A stretch of DNA of 64,000 nucleotides from Marinobacter sp. BW6 (GTDB lineage Bacteria > Pseudomonadota > Gammaproteobacteria > Pseudomonadales > Oleiphilaceae): NCBI RefSeq assembly GCF_008107725.1, contig NZ_VIRN01000083.1, positions 62,001 to 126,000 of the forward strand, written 5' to 3'. The notes under the pieces were generated by a model. It was given only the letters and a program-made list of their open reading frames with translations, had not been told where the DNA came from and searched no databases. The translations under genes were made by a program, and so were the position numbers. Below, one piece after another: positions 27,306 through 37,093 of this stretch; the stretch's first letter is position 1; every line of letters begins with the position of its first letter.

Positions 27306-29069
27306 ATGGACAGAGGCCTCTACCAACGCACAACCAAAAACCTCGCCAGGGGGCGCTCAGGCCGCCTTTCGATTGCAGCTGCCCTTGCCTTTTTCATAGC
27401 CACCGGTCCCGCCTTCGGGCAGGCCATTCTCGAGGGTGAGCGGTTTCACCCGGTTAAGGCGACCCAGGGCATGGTTGCCACCAGCCACACCCTGGCCACA
27501 GAGGTCGCGCTGGAGGTACTGAAAAACGGCGGCAACGCGATAGATGCCGCGGTCACAGCCGGTTTTGCCCTGGCAGTTACCCAGCCCCGCTCCGGAAACA
27601 TTGGCGGCGGCGGTTTCATGCTGATTTCCAAAGGCGACGGCACAGACCCTGAAGCCATCGACTATCGGGAAAAAGCGCCTGCCGCCGCGACGGAAACCAT
27701 GTTCCAGGACGAATCCGGCAATGTGGTTAAAAACCGCAGCCGCTTCACCCACCTGGCCGCTGGTGTACCGGGAACCGTTGCAGGCCTCGCTATGGCGCTG
27801 GAGCGACACGGCACGATTACCCTGAAACAGGCGCTGGCGCCGGCAATAAAACTTGCGAGCAATGGATTCATCGTACCCCCGCGATTCACCGAAGGCCTGG
27901 AGCAGGCCAGGGAAAGGCTAGAGCGGTGGCCTGCCACGCGCGACACCTTTTATAAAGAAGATGGCAGCGCCTGGCAGCCTGGAGAACATTTTCGCCAGCC
28001 AGAACTGGCGGCTACGCTGCAGCGAATTGCTGACAACGGTGTACGAGGCTTTTATGAGGGCAAAACCGCCGAGCTTATTGCCAGCGAGATGGACCGTCAC
28101 GGTGGCCTGATCACGCTAAAGGATCTAAAAGAGTATCGGCCCGTTGTCCGCGCACCCGTTCACGGCAACTATCGCGGGTACGATATTTTCTCCATGTCGC
28201 CACCCTCTTCCGGCGGCACCCACATTGTCCAGATCCTGAATATCCTCGAAGGCTTCCCCATGGCCGATTTCGGGCACAACTCCGCCGATGCGATCCACCA
28301 TATGGCCGAAGCCATGAAGCTGGCCTACGCCGACCGCTCGCAATACCTTGGCGACACAGATTTTGTGAATGTACCGCTCGAAGGGCTGACCAGCAAAGGT
28401 TACGCAGACGAACTTCGCAATGGTATTAACCCGGAGAAGGCGCGACCGGCCAGCGACATCAATCCCGGCCAGCCGGCTGCCTGGGAAAGCCCGGAAACCA
28501 CCCATTTTTCCGTCGTGGATAAATGGGGCAACGCCGTGTCCAACACCTACACCATCAATTTCAGTTATGGGTCCGGCATTACGGTGGAAGGCGCCGGATT
28601 CCTGCTTAACAACGAAATGGACGACTTCAGTGCCAAACCCGGTGTACCCAACGCCTACGGCCTGATCGGTGGTGAAGCCAACAAGGTTGAGCCCGGCAAG
28701 CGCATGCTGAGCTCCATGTCGCCCACCATCGTGAAGAAGGATGGCAAAAATGTTTTGGTAACCGGCAGCCCCGGTGGCTCCAGGATTATTACCACCACCT
28801 TGCAGGTTATCCTCAATGTGATTGATCATGGGATGAACATTCAGACTGCCGTGAGCGCACCCCGTATGCACCATCAGTGGCTGCCGGATGAAATCCGGAT
28901 CGAACAGGGCATCAGCCCCGACACTATCCAGCTGCTGCACGAACGGGGGCACAAAGTGGTTGGTGGATCAGCCATGGGCGCTATCCAGAGCATCATGGTG
29001 GATGAAACTGGTGTGCTGCATGGCGGCGCGGACCCGCGCAGAAGCACATCGTCCGCCATGGGCTATTAA
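27306..29069 (+). CDS. ggt: Gamma-glutamyltransferase, periplasmic
   Basis: This 587-residue N-terminal nucleophile hydrolase cleaves and transfers gamma-glutamyl groups, for example from glutathione. A signal peptide with a hydrophobic core (IAAALAFFIATG) and AFG-type cleavage site spans about residues 1-39. Autocatalytic cleavage would free the catalytic Thr in PETTHFSVVD near residue 399. RSGNIGGGGFM and SSMSPTIV are family motifs. It belongs with glutathione salvage. Confidence 0.93.
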   Translation: MDRGLYQRTTKNLARGRSGRLSIAAALAFFIATGPAFGQAILEGERFHPVKATQGMVATSHTLATEVALEVLKNGGNAIDAAVTAGFALAVTQPRSGNIGGGGFMLISKGDGTDPEAIDYREKAPAAATETMFQDESGNVVKNRSRFTHLAAGVPGTVAGLAMALERHGTITLKQALAPAIKLASNGFIVPPRFTEGLEQARERLERWPATRDTFYKEDGSAWQPGEHFRQPELAATLQRIADNGVRGFYEGKTAELIASEMDRHGGLITLKDLKEYRPVVRAPVHGNYRGYDIFSMSPPSSGGTHIVQILNILEGFPMADFGHNSADAIHHMAEAMKLAYADRSQYLGDTDFVNVPLEGLTSKGYADELRNGINPEKARPASDINPGQPAAWESPETTHFSVVDKWGNAVSNTYTINFSYGSGITVEGAGFLLNNEMDDFSAKPGVPNAYGLIGGEANKVEPGKRMLSSMSPTIVKKDGKNVLVTGSPGGSRIITTTLQVILNVIDHGMNIQTAVSAPRMHHQWLPDEIRIEQGISPDTIQLLHERGHKVVGGSAMGAIQSIMVDETGVLHGGADPRRSTSSAMGY

Positions 29070-29111
29070 TGTTGGCAATTGACCAGGGTCACTGACCTGA
29101 CCGGAGGCATT

Positions 29112-29360
29112 ATGTATCTTTCTGTTCAACTGAGCTGTTATCCCCTGAAAGAGGAATATAAACAGCCAATAAAAGACCTCATCGCACGGCTGGAGCAAAC
29201 CGGGTTGGAAGTGTATCCGGGGCGCATGAGCACGGAGATTTTTGGCGACTATGATGAGGTTATGGGCGTGCTCTCGGATACCATGAAGTGGTCATTCGAG
29301 ACCTATGGAAAATCCGTCTTCGTGGCGAAGATCATGGAGGGCGACCGGAGACCAAAATGA
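29112..29360 (+). CDS. YkoF-like thiamine/HMP-binding-family small protein
   Basis: This 82-residue protein (MYLSVQLSCYPL...) resembles the single-repeat YkoF/MTH1187-type ferredoxin-like fold proteins; YkoF binds thiamine or its pyrimidine precursor. The ATG at 29112 has CCGGAGG upstream. Its last codons overlap the start of the downstream FtsH-like gene (ATGA), implying coupled translation. Ligand binding is inferred from family only. Confidence 0.6.
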   Translation: MYLSVQLSCYPLKEEYKQPIKDLIARLEQTGLEVYPGRMSTEIFGDYDEVMGVLSDTMKWSFETYGKSVFVAKIMEGDRRPK

Positions 29361-31270
29361 CAGCACCGAGCGGGCCAGACAACCAGCAACAGAAGCCGGA
29401 TCAGAACCAACAGCCGGCCATCCCGAACCAGTTCGCGTTCCTGTGGCTCAGCGCTGCCATCTTCCTGATGGTGCTTTGGCTTCAGGACGGCGGACAGCCC
29501 CGGCTTCAGGACCTGGCCTACTCCGAATTCAAAACCGCAGTCATGAACGAACAGGTGGCGGAAGTCACTCTGAAAGAAGAAACCATCACCGGCCTGTTTA
29601 CCGACAGCGGTGCAGCAGATTTCAGCTCAGACAGCCCTCCCCATACCAGCACACCCGGATTCCAGACTATCCGTCCTCCCATGGAAGATCCGTCCCTGCT
29701 CAACCTGCTGGAAGAGCACAGTGTCACCATCCGGGCCACACCATCGGGATTGCCCTGGTGGCAGGAGATGATCCGCGGCTTCCTGCCCTGGATCCTGCTG
29801 CTGGCGCTGATGTTCTGGTTCTGGGGTGCCGCCCAGAAACGCATGACTCAGGGTGGCGGGCCGTTTGATTTCGGCCGGTCCAAGGCCCGGAGGTCCCGCA
29901 GGGAAACATCCACAGCTACCCTGGACGATGTGGCCGGCATTGAATCCGCCAAGCGGGAAATTGCCGAGATCATCGACTTCCTGAAATCCCCGGAGAAGTA
30001 CCGGGCACTGGGTGCCGTCATGCCCAAGGGCGTGCTTCTGGTCGGCCCGCCGGGGACCGGCAAGACCCTGCTGGCCCGGGCCATCGCTGGAGAGGCCGAA
30101 GTGCCCTTCTTCAGCATCAGCGCCTCGGAATTTATCGAAATGTTCGTTGGCGTCGGGGCCTCCCGCGTTCGAGATATGTTCAAGGAAGCCCGGAAAGAAG
30201 CGCCAGCGTTGATTTTCATCGACGAACTGGACGCAATCGGTCGGTCACGGGGCGCAGGCCTGGGTGGCGGCCACGATGAGCGGGAGCAGACCCTGAACCA
30301 GATTCTCACCGAAATGGACGGTTTCGAGGCCCACGAGAATGTTCTGGTACTGGCTGCCACCAACCGGCCAGACGTTCTCGACAGCGCCCTACTCCGCCCT
30401 GGTCGCTTTGACCGCAAGATCACTCTGGATCGCCCACATAAGGAGGCCCGCGCGGCGATCCTGGCGGTTCATGTGCGCAAAGTGCCATTAGCCAGTGATG
30501 TCGACCTTGATCAGCTGGCCGCTCGCACCATCGGTTTTTCCGGGGCGGACCTGAAGAACCTCGTGAATGAGGCAGCCCTCACCGCAGCCCGCGAAAGCCT
30601 GCACGAAGTGAACGCCCATTGCTTTGAGCTGGCCCGGGACAGGATCATTCTTGGCGAAGAACGAGATACCAAGCTCAACCCGCAGGAGCGCGAGGCGGTT
30701 GCGTACCACGAATGCGGTCATGCCATCATGGCCTACTACATGCCCAACGCAGACCCACTCACTAAATTGACCATCATCCCTCATGGCATGGCTATGGGAG
30801 TGACTGAACAGACACCTAAGGAAGATCACTACACCTACACCGAGAGCTACCTGAAGGATCGGATCAAGGTGATGCTTGGCGGCCGCTGCTCAGAAAAACT
30901 GATCTATGGCGAAGTCAGCACCGGCGCCCAGAACGACCTCAAGGAAGCCACCGCGCTGATACGCAAGATGATCGGCCAATGGGGCATGAGCGAAAAGATT
31001 GGCCCACTGGGCCTGAACATCGGCGAGGAACATGTCTTCCTTGGACGGGAAATGGGCATGCCAAGGGAATTCAGTGAGAAGATGGCGGAGATGATCGATG
31101 GGGAAATCCAGTCCCAGCTGCTGGCCCTGGAAAAAGCGACCCTGGACTTCCTGACGGGGCACCGTAACCAGCTTGAAGCACTGGCAAAAGCCGTACTGAA
31201 GAACGAAACCCTGTCTGCCGAAGATGTCGAGAAAATCCTGAGCAAGGAAGACGCCCGCCAGATTGCCTGA
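29357..31270 (+). CDS. FtsH-like ATP-dependent zinc metalloprotease
   Basis: The 637-residue membrane protease has two N-terminal membrane segments (FAFLWLSAAIFLMVLW near 30 and PWILLLALMFWFWG near 140). It carries an AAA domain with Walker A GPPGTGKT near residue 229, FIDELDAIG, and SRH ATNRPDVLDSALLRPGRFD. The M41 zinc site HECGH lies near residue 450. It differs from typical FtsH in its short, Gln-rich N-terminus (QQQKPDQNQQ) and its pairing with a YkoF-like gene, so it is probably a second paralogue rather than the essential FtsH. The start at 29357 overlaps the preceding stop. Confidence 0.9.
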   Translation: MTAPSGPDNQQQKPDQNQQPAIPNQFAFLWLSAAIFLMVLWLQDGGQPRLQDLAYSEFKTAVMNEQVAEVTLKEETITGLFTDSGAADFSSDSPPHTSTPGFQTIRPPMEDPSLLNLLEEHSVTIRATPSGLPWWQEMIRGFLPWILLLALMFWFWGAAQKRMTQGGGPFDFGRSKARRSRRETSTATLDDVAGIESAKREIAEIIDFLKSPEKYRALGAVMPKGVLLVGPPGTGKTLLARAIAGEAEVPFFSISASEFIEMFVGVGASRVRDMFKEARKEAPALIFIDELDAIGRSRGAGLGGGHDEREQTLNQILTEMDGFEAHENVLVLAATNRPDVLDSALLRPGRFDRKITLDRPHKEARAAILAVHVRKVPLASDVDLDQLAARTIGFSGADLKNLVNEAALTAARESLHEVNAHCFELARDRIILGEERDTKLNPQEREAVAYHECGHAIMAYYMPNADPLTKLTIIPHGMAMGVTEQTPKEDHYTYTESYLKDRIKVMLGGRCSEKLIYGEVSTGAQNDLKEATALIRKMIGQWGMSEKIGPLGLNIGEEHVFLGREMGMPREFSEKMAEMIDGEIQSQLLALEKATLDFLTGHRNQLEALAKAVLKNETLSAEDVEKILSKEDARQIA

Positions 31271-31279
31271 ACGGCCAGA

Positions 31280-32005
31280 TCAGACCTGGCCCAATAAGTC
31301 ATGGCTGAACAACGCCAGGCAGAACCCAACCACTGCACCCAGCGGCGGCGCCCAGTGATTCTCAAGCCTGGATTGTGGCGCAATATCCTGAAAAATCAGG
31401 TAGAGAATACCGCCTGAAGCGACCAGCATGATTGCGCCCAATACTACAGGGCGCTCGGACAGGAAAAAATATCCAAGCAAGCCGGCCAGCGGCCCGGTAA
31501 TCACAAGGCAGGCCATGAACACCAGGGTTTTCCCGGAGGTGTAACCGGGCAATCTGGCCAACTCCCGATAGGCATTGAAGCCTTCAGGCAAGTTCTGCAT
31601 CGCGATTAACACAGCCATGAGCACAGCCGTTTCCGGGCTCACAACTGCCAGCCCGCCCAAAGCCGTTGCTTCAGGAATAAAGTCGAGCATCACGCCCATC
31701 AGCTGCGGAGACTCGCGCCGCTTCAAGCCAAGAATGCGCTCAATACCAAAGAAAAGAAGCCCACCGACAATAATGGCAGGAATCGCCCAGAGAGAGTCGC
31801 CCATGCTGGACTGCCCTTCCGGAATCAGGACCACTGAAACCGCACCAAGCAGAATCCCCCCACCTAACGCGATCAGAAAATGGCGGAACTCCTGCTCCAG
31901 CCAATTGGGGCGGATCCGTTCGAAGCTGGCAACCAGGCCGCCCAGAGGAATGCAGGCGCCGGCAAGGACGGTCAGGCCAACAATGTAGAGAACATCCGTA
32001 ACCAT
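31280..32005 (-). CDS. ZIP family metal transporter
   Basis: This 241-residue protein has about seven membrane segments and ZIP motifs: MLDFIPEATALGG in the fourth helix region and MQNLPEG in the fifth. ZIP proteins import divalent cations such as zinc, iron or manganese down their gradients. It is the last gene of a minus-strand run (lonB-type protease, universal stress protein, ZIP) and converges with the FtsH-like gene. Confidence 0.8.
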   Translation of the reverse strand: MVTDVLYIVGLTVLAGACIPLGGLVASFERIRPNWLEQEFRHFLIALGGGILLGAVSVVLIPEGQSSMGDSLWAIPAIIVGGLLFFGIERILGLKRRESPQLMGVMLDFIPEATALGGLAVVSPETAVLMAVLIAMQNLPEGFNAYRELARLPGYTSGKTLVFMACLVITGPLAGLLGYFFLSERPVVLGAIMLVASGGILYLIFQDIAPQSRLENHWAPPLGAVVGFCLALFSHDLLGQV

Positions 32006-32038
32006 CAGAAAATCAGACTTTTTGGCAAGTGAATGCGT

Positions 32039-32902
32039 TCAAGGGGTGACCGTAACCGGGAGATTCAGAGCTACCAGCAACTCCTCCGCACCCGGTGCCT
32101 GGAGCAAGGCGCAACCCCGGCTCAGGATCAATTGGACCGCCTTCTCCTGACTTAACAACCTGGCGACAAAAACCGGATCCGTTGAAGCCAGTGACCGTAC
32201 GCGAAGATCTGACTCCTGAATACCCAGGTTGCGCTGGATGCCTTGCAGGTCTTCGGATGGGATATCCGAACCCGCCCCCAGCAACAGCGTCACAGGTCGA
32301 TAAGAGTGGCGGATCATCTCTGCCGCTGCCGTCACAGCACGGCTATTGGCTTCCTTATGGTCATTCAGGAAGACAACAACCCTGCCCTGCGGCAGAATTC
32401 GGTTCTCGCACCAGAGCAACACTCTCCCCGGCGACCGGCGTACAAGGCCTTTTGCAGTGGAACCCAAACGCGCCCCGGGTGCGAAGGACCAACCAACCCG
32501 GCCAAGCACCAGCAGATCCTGAGGCTCCGCCAGAGCCAATACCTCATCAACCACGTGGCCGCGTACAACACTCAGAGTATGTCGACCACCATAAGGAGCT
32601 ACGGCACTGGCAAGAGCACGACGAACCTGGTGCGCCAGGCGTTGCATGCGCTGCTCCAGCCCGGTCGGATCAAAGGGGTGGCTGATGCCGGATGACGCTC
32701 CAACCTCTCTTGAAAAACCAAAACCCGCGCTTCGCAGCAGATCCTGCTCCTCCACAAATACACCCAAAAGATCGGCACCGGTGTTGGCCGCAATTTCCGC
32801 TGCCGCCGTCAGTGCGGCGTAACTCATTCTGGAGCCATCCAAAAGTACCAGTACACGACCGGTTGGCGTAGGCGTAGCCTGACTTTGGGGCACATCAGTC
32901 AT
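32039..32902 (-). CDS. Universal stress protein family
   Basis: This 287-residue cytoplasmic protein begins with a UspA-like strand (GRVLVLLDGSRMSYAALTAAAEIA). The length suggests two Usp-like halves, the second weakly conserved. The ATG at 32902 (MTDVPQSQ) overlaps the stop of the upstream Lon-like protease by eight bases and its Shine-Dalgarno lies inside that gene. Co-expression with a protease fits a stress role, but the ligand and function are unknown. Confidence 0.75.
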   Translation of the reverse strand: MTDVPQSQATPTPTGRVLVLLDGSRMSYAALTAAAEIAANTGADLLGVFVEEQDLLRSAGFGFSREVGASSGISHPFDPTGLEQRMQRLAHQVRRALASAVAPYGGRHTLSVVRGHVVDEVLALAEPQDLLVLGRVGWSFAPGARLGSTAKGLVRRSPGRVLLWCENRILPQGRVVVFLNDHKEANSRAVTAAAEMIRHSYRPVTLLLGAGSDIPSEDLQGIQRNLGIQESDLRVRSLASTDPVFVARLLSQEKAVQLILSRGCALLQAPGAEELLVALNLPVTVTP

Positions 32903-35294
32903 TGTCCTCGCCCCCGCCACTGTTCACGCCTGCATTATCATCCGGCTTCTTGCTGGCTTTCGCGAATTTTGCCAGCCGCTCGGAAACCCTGCGGTTAAAA
33001 CTGTTCTCCGGAAATTCCCCGCGACTATCCGTTTCTCCGGCCTCCAACCCCGTTAATAGCTCAATGGCCTGGTTGACGTTCGACACCGGATAGATCCGGA
33101 ACCGGTCCTCGGCGATCGCCTGCCTCACATCGGCTCTGAGCATCAGGTGTTCAACATTGCTCGCGGGAAGCAGAACGCCCTGCCCTCGAACGCCACCGGC
33201 TTCCTGGCAGACGTCGAAAAAGCCCTCGATCTTTTCATTCACGCCACCCACCGCCTGAACTTCGCCATGCTGGTTCATGGAACCTGTTACTGCGAAAGAC
33301 TGCTTGAGGGGCACCCGGGAAATGGCTGAAAGCAGTACACAGGTCTCCGCCACCGAGGCGGAATCGCCTTCAACGCCACCGTAGGACTGCTCGAAAGCCA
33401 GACTCGCTGACAGCGAGAGCTCACCGTCACCGGCGTATCGGCTGGCCAGAAACCGGGAAAGAATCATCACCGCCTTACTGTGAATAGGGCCACCCAGTTT
33501 GGCCTCCCGCTCGATATCGACCACCTGACCCTTGCCCGGACGGGCAGTGGCGGTAATCCGGGTGGGCTGTCCAAACATGGACGCCCCGAGCCTGAGTACC
33601 GAAAGGCCGTTCACCTGAGCCACTTCCTCACCGGCGGTGGCGATCATCACCACACCCCGGCTGATCTGCTCCCGGCTTCGTTCACGAACCCGACTGGCCC
33701 GGTACTCTCGCTCATCAATGGCCTGCTGGAGATGGCTGGCTTCGACAGTCTCGGCGCCTGCCTGGCCGGCCCAGTGGTTTGCCTCACTCAGAATGTCCCG
33801 GAGCACCCGGTCGTGGGCGGTCAGTTTGCGCTGATCCGCTGCCAACCGGCTGGCATGTTCAATCAGCCTGGCCACGGCGCTGCGCTCCAGCGGCCGCATT
33901 TTAAGGGCCCGGGCCATGGTGGCGATCATTCGCGCATAGAGTTCGTAGCACTCATCGGTCCGTTCAAGATCGTCCTCAAAATCTGCCTCTACCTTGAACA
34001 GGTCCAGAAAGTCCGGATCATAATGGGACAGCAGGTAATACAGCATCCGGTCCCCGAGCAGAACCACCTTGACCGATACCGGAATCGGCTCCGGTTGCAG
34101 ACTGACCGTACTCGCCAGGCCATAAAGCCTTTCCAGTGACTCGATACGAATCTCACCGGAAGACAAGATTCGCTTCAGGCTCTCCCAGGCCAATGGCTGG
34201 GTCAGCACCCGCCGGGCATCAATAATGAGGTAGCCGCCATTGGCCCGGTGCATGGAGCCGCCGCGAATCAGGGTGAAATCCGTATACAGGGTTCCCTGCC
34301 GGGCCCGATGTTCGATCTGCCCGGCCAGGTGCTGATGGTTTGGGAGGTCCTCATAGATAACCGGCGCGCCGACTGTCTCGGCATTGTCGACCAGCAAATT
34401 GACCTTGTACCGGGCCAGCAGACCGGCCGGTGGCCCGTTATCGCTGTCCTGGAAGGCTTCCGCATGCTCCACTACGTCTTCGCGAACGGCATCCAGATAG
34501 TCGACAACATCTGGCAGATGCGACCACTTTTCCCTGAGCTCTCCGATCGGTCCGCCCAGGGTCAGCTGCACCATCTCTTCATTGAGGGCGTGGACACGCT
34601 CTCGCACTTCCTTTCTCATCCTGGGAATCTGCTGAATGGTCTGCTGCAGTTTCTTCTGCAGATCCTCAACCTTGGACTCAATCAATTCCTTCTCGTCATC
34701 GGAGAAGTTCTTATATTCCTCAGGGTCAATCACCTCACCATTTCGCTTGGGTGCGAAGGTAAAGCCGGCCGGTGTCGTGATCATCGCAATGTTATTGCGA
34801 GCAGCCTCCTCCTGAATATCAAAGAGGCCCTGATGCTGGCGCTTCGCCATTTCTTCCTGCAGTTGCTGTAACCGGCCCTGGTATTCCTCGCTTTCAAAAG
34901 CGGCCGGAATAGCAGTGCCGAGCTCCTCCGCAAGGTCGCTCATGTCTTTTTTGAACTGCCGCCCCTCTCCAGCCGCCAGCTTGATGGCATTGGGTCTGTC
35001 TGAAAAACGGAAGTTGTAGACATGGCACCAATCCGAGGGAACTGGCTGAGAGGAAGCGTGCGTGGAGAGAAAGCGCTCAACGAGTTCGTGCTTGCCGGCT
35101 CCCGCCGGCCCCAGCACAAAGAGATTGAAACCATCCGCCTGAATGCCCGCGCCAAACTCAAGCGCCCTCAGAACCCGATCCTGACCGTAAGGACGTTCAA
35201 GGTCCTGAAGGTCATCGGTGGTAACGAAATCCAGTTTTTCTTCGGGGCAACCGTGATAGACCTGGCTTTCGGTCAATGGTGCGGGTAGAGGCAT
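32895..35294 (-). CDS. Lon-like AAA+ protease (COG1067 type)
   Basis: This 799-residue protein resembles Lon-related proteases lacking the canonical LonA substrate domain. Walker A is GPAGAGKHEL (His in place of the usual Ser/Thr near residue 60), and a coiled coil is inserted in the AAA region (about 130-260). The C-terminal S16 protease domain has the catalytic Ser in EGDSASVAE (about 645) and Lys in GGVNEKIEGF (about 687), with the proper 43-residue spacing. ATG 35294 follows AGGAG. Substrates are unknown. Confidence 0.85.
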   Translation of the reverse strand: MPLPAPLTESQVYHGCPEEKLDFVTTDDLQDLERPYGQDRVLRALEFGAGIQADGFNLFVLGPAGAGKHELVERFLSTHASSQPVPSDWCHVYNFRFSDRPNAIKLAAGEGRQFKKDMSDLAEELGTAIPAAFESEEYQGRLQQLQEEMAKRQHQGLFDIQEEAARNNIAMITTPAGFTFAPKRNGEVIDPEEYKNFSDDEKELIESKVEDLQKKLQQTIQQIPRMRKEVRERVHALNEEMVQLTLGGPIGELREKWSHLPDVVDYLDAVREDVVEHAEAFQDSDNGPPAGLLARYKVNLLVDNAETVGAPVIYEDLPNHQHLAGQIEHRARQGTLYTDFTLIRGGSMHRANGGYLIIDARRVLTQPLAWESLKRILSSGEIRIESLERLYGLASTVSLQPEPIPVSVKVVLLGDRMLYYLLSHYDPDFLDLFKVEADFEDDLERTDECYELYARMIATMARALKMRPLERSAVARLIEHASRLAADQRKLTAHDRVLRDILSEANHWAGQAGAETVEASHLQQAIDEREYRASRVRERSREQISRGVVMIATAGEEVAQVNGLSVLRLGASMFGQPTRITATARPGKGQVVDIEREAKLGGPIHSKAVMILSRFLASRYAGDGELSLSASLAFEQSYGGVEGDSASVAETCVLLSAISRVPLKQSFAVTGSMNQHGEVQAVGGVNEKIEGFFDVCQEAGGVRGQGVLLPASNVEHLMLRADVRQAIAEDRFRIYPVSNVNQAIELLTGLEAGETDSRGEFPENSFNRRVSERLAKFAKASKKPDDNAGVNSGGGEDND

Positions 35295-35383
35295 TACATT
35301 CTCCTGATGGTTTGCACGCCGCGATGGAATGCGGCGATTCAATTACACGAGTCTTTCGGTTGGGTATATTTCGATGGCCGACA

Positions 35384-37093
35384 CTAGCCCTGGGCATCCC
35401 TCAGTGAAGCCCAGAATAGCTCACCTAAAACGCGATGGGCCTCTTCAACGCTGGTGTCTCCCTCATTCACTGCCTCAAAGGCAACCTCAGCGAGGGACCG
35501 TGCACCAGCGTCTTTCGCAATCGATCGTAACTTTTGGGTGTCTGCGGTATCTCGTATGGCATCTGCCAATTCTCGGGTCATAGGAACCACCTCGAGGATC
35601 GGAAACCTGCCCCTATATCCTGTATTACCGCAGTGGTTGCATCCGTCGCCCACCAGTGCAGAGGTCGACACTTTTAGAGAACTCAATCGATCGACCAAAG
35701 TATTCTCTCCCGGTCGAGCTTTCCGCTTGCAATTACTGCAAAGCTTTCTCATCAAGCGCTGTGAAAGCACACCGCATACGGTGTCCGCAATGACCGTTGG
35801 CGCAGTGCCAAGATCTGTTAATCGAGGAATAGCTGAAACCGCATCATTAGTGTGGATGGTGCTTAGGACAAGGTGCCCGGTGTTGGCGGCTCTCAGCGCA
35901 ATCGACGCCGTCTCTTCATCCCGGATTTCACCGATCAGGATAATATCGGGGTCCTGACGAAGAATCGATCTCAGCGCGCTGGCAAAGGTCACTCCCTGAG
36001 CTCTATTCACGCGAATCTGAGCAATTCCATCCAATTTGTATTCGATGGGATCTTCCACGGTCACAATGCAGCGCTCAAACGAGTGAAGCTGTTTTAGCGC
36101 TGCGTAAAGCGTCGTGCTTTTTCCCGAACCTGTTGGACCCGAAATCAGAATGACCCCGGCCTGATAGGTCAAGAGGTTAAGCAGGCGGTCAAGTTCCTGC
36201 TTGCGCAACCCGACATCCTTCAGTGACTGCACGGTATTCTGGACAAGCAGTCGGATGACAACTTTCTCGCCATCCTTCACAGGGATCGACGAAACCCTCA
36301 AATCAATCGGCTGGCCATTGATGGTGATCGAAAGGCCGCCGTCTTGGGGGATCATTCGGTTAGCAACGTTCAATCCCGCAATGGACTTGATGCGTTGCGT
36401 TACATGGGAAGAAACTCTCTCGGGTAGCGAAGTGATTTGCCGAAGTACGCCATCCACTCGATACCGCAGCAATCCGCTTCCCGCAAAAGGCTCCAGGTGA
36501 ATATCGCTGGCACGTTCTTCAAAGGCTTCCGCCAACATATCAGAAACCAGCGCTGCAACAGCGGATTCCTCACCGGAAACCGCTGTCTGCGTTGAGGACG
36601 AAGCAGCATTATCTTTTACAATCTGAACGTCATCATCCTTGGCTTGCGGCTCATAATTCTCATCCAGTGCCCGCTGAATAGACGAAACAGAAGCAATGGC
36701 GAGATCAACGTGCAAACCGGTGAGAAAACCCACGTTAGCCAGCATGTCTTCATCAAAGGGATGACAGGCCGCGACAATAATGGCGTGCTGCCCCATTGTT
36801 ACCGGAAAGATGTGATGACGACGGGCCACCTCACCCGGAATTGACCGAAGCAACGTCGAATCGGCTACCTGCTCCTCAAGGTCGACCAGTGGCAGATCAA
36901 ACTGAGATGCGATGGCTTTAGCGATTTCATGGTCAGATTTCCCAGTCAGTTCAGACAGATATGGTTGAATTGCAATGAACGAACCTTGAAGCCGCTCTGC
37001 AGCTGGTATTGCCGAGGGTGCAAGATTTTCACAGAGGGCATAAACCCAGTTCGGGGCCATGCCGCCAACACTCTGTTCAGAGGACTCTCTCAC
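35384..37093 (-). CDS. GspE/PilB-type secretion or pilus ATPase
   Basis: The 569-residue ATPase has an N-terminal T2SSE-N-like region (about 40-180). The motor domain carries Walker A GPTGSGKSTTLYAAL, Asp box EDPIEYKLDGI, Walker B ILIGEIRDEETA, and a tetracysteine zinc site (CSNCKRKA...CNHCGNTGYRGR). Such ATPases power assembly of type IV pili or type II pseudopili. GTG 37093 overlaps the stop of the upstream small gene. No platform protein (GspF/PilC) or peptidase is nearby. Confidence 0.9.
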   Translation of the reverse strand: MRESSEQSVGGMAPNWVYALCENLAPSAIPAAERLQGSFIAIQPYLSELTGKSDHEIAKAIASQFDLPLVDLEEQVADSTLLRSIPGEVARRHHIFPVTMGQHAIIVAACHPFDEDMLANVGFLTGLHVDLAIASVSSIQRALDENYEPQAKDDDVQIVKDNAASSSTQTAVSGEESAVAALVSDMLAEAFEERASDIHLEPFAGSGLLRYRVDGVLRQITSLPERVSSHVTQRIKSIAGLNVANRMIPQDGGLSITINGQPIDLRVSSIPVKDGEKVVIRLLVQNTVQSLKDVGLRKQELDRLLNLLTYQAGVILISGPTGSGKSTTLYAALKQLHSFERCIVTVEDPIEYKLDGIAQIRVNRAQGVTFASALRSILRQDPDIILIGEIRDEETASIALRAANTGHLVLSTIHTNDAVSAIPRLTDLGTAPTVIADTVCGVLSQRLMRKLCSNCKRKARPGENTLVDRLSSLKVSTSALVGDGCNHCGNTGYRGRFPILEVVPMTRELADAIRDTADTQKLRSIAKDAGARSLAEVAFEAVNEGDTSVEEAHRVLGELFWASLRDAQG

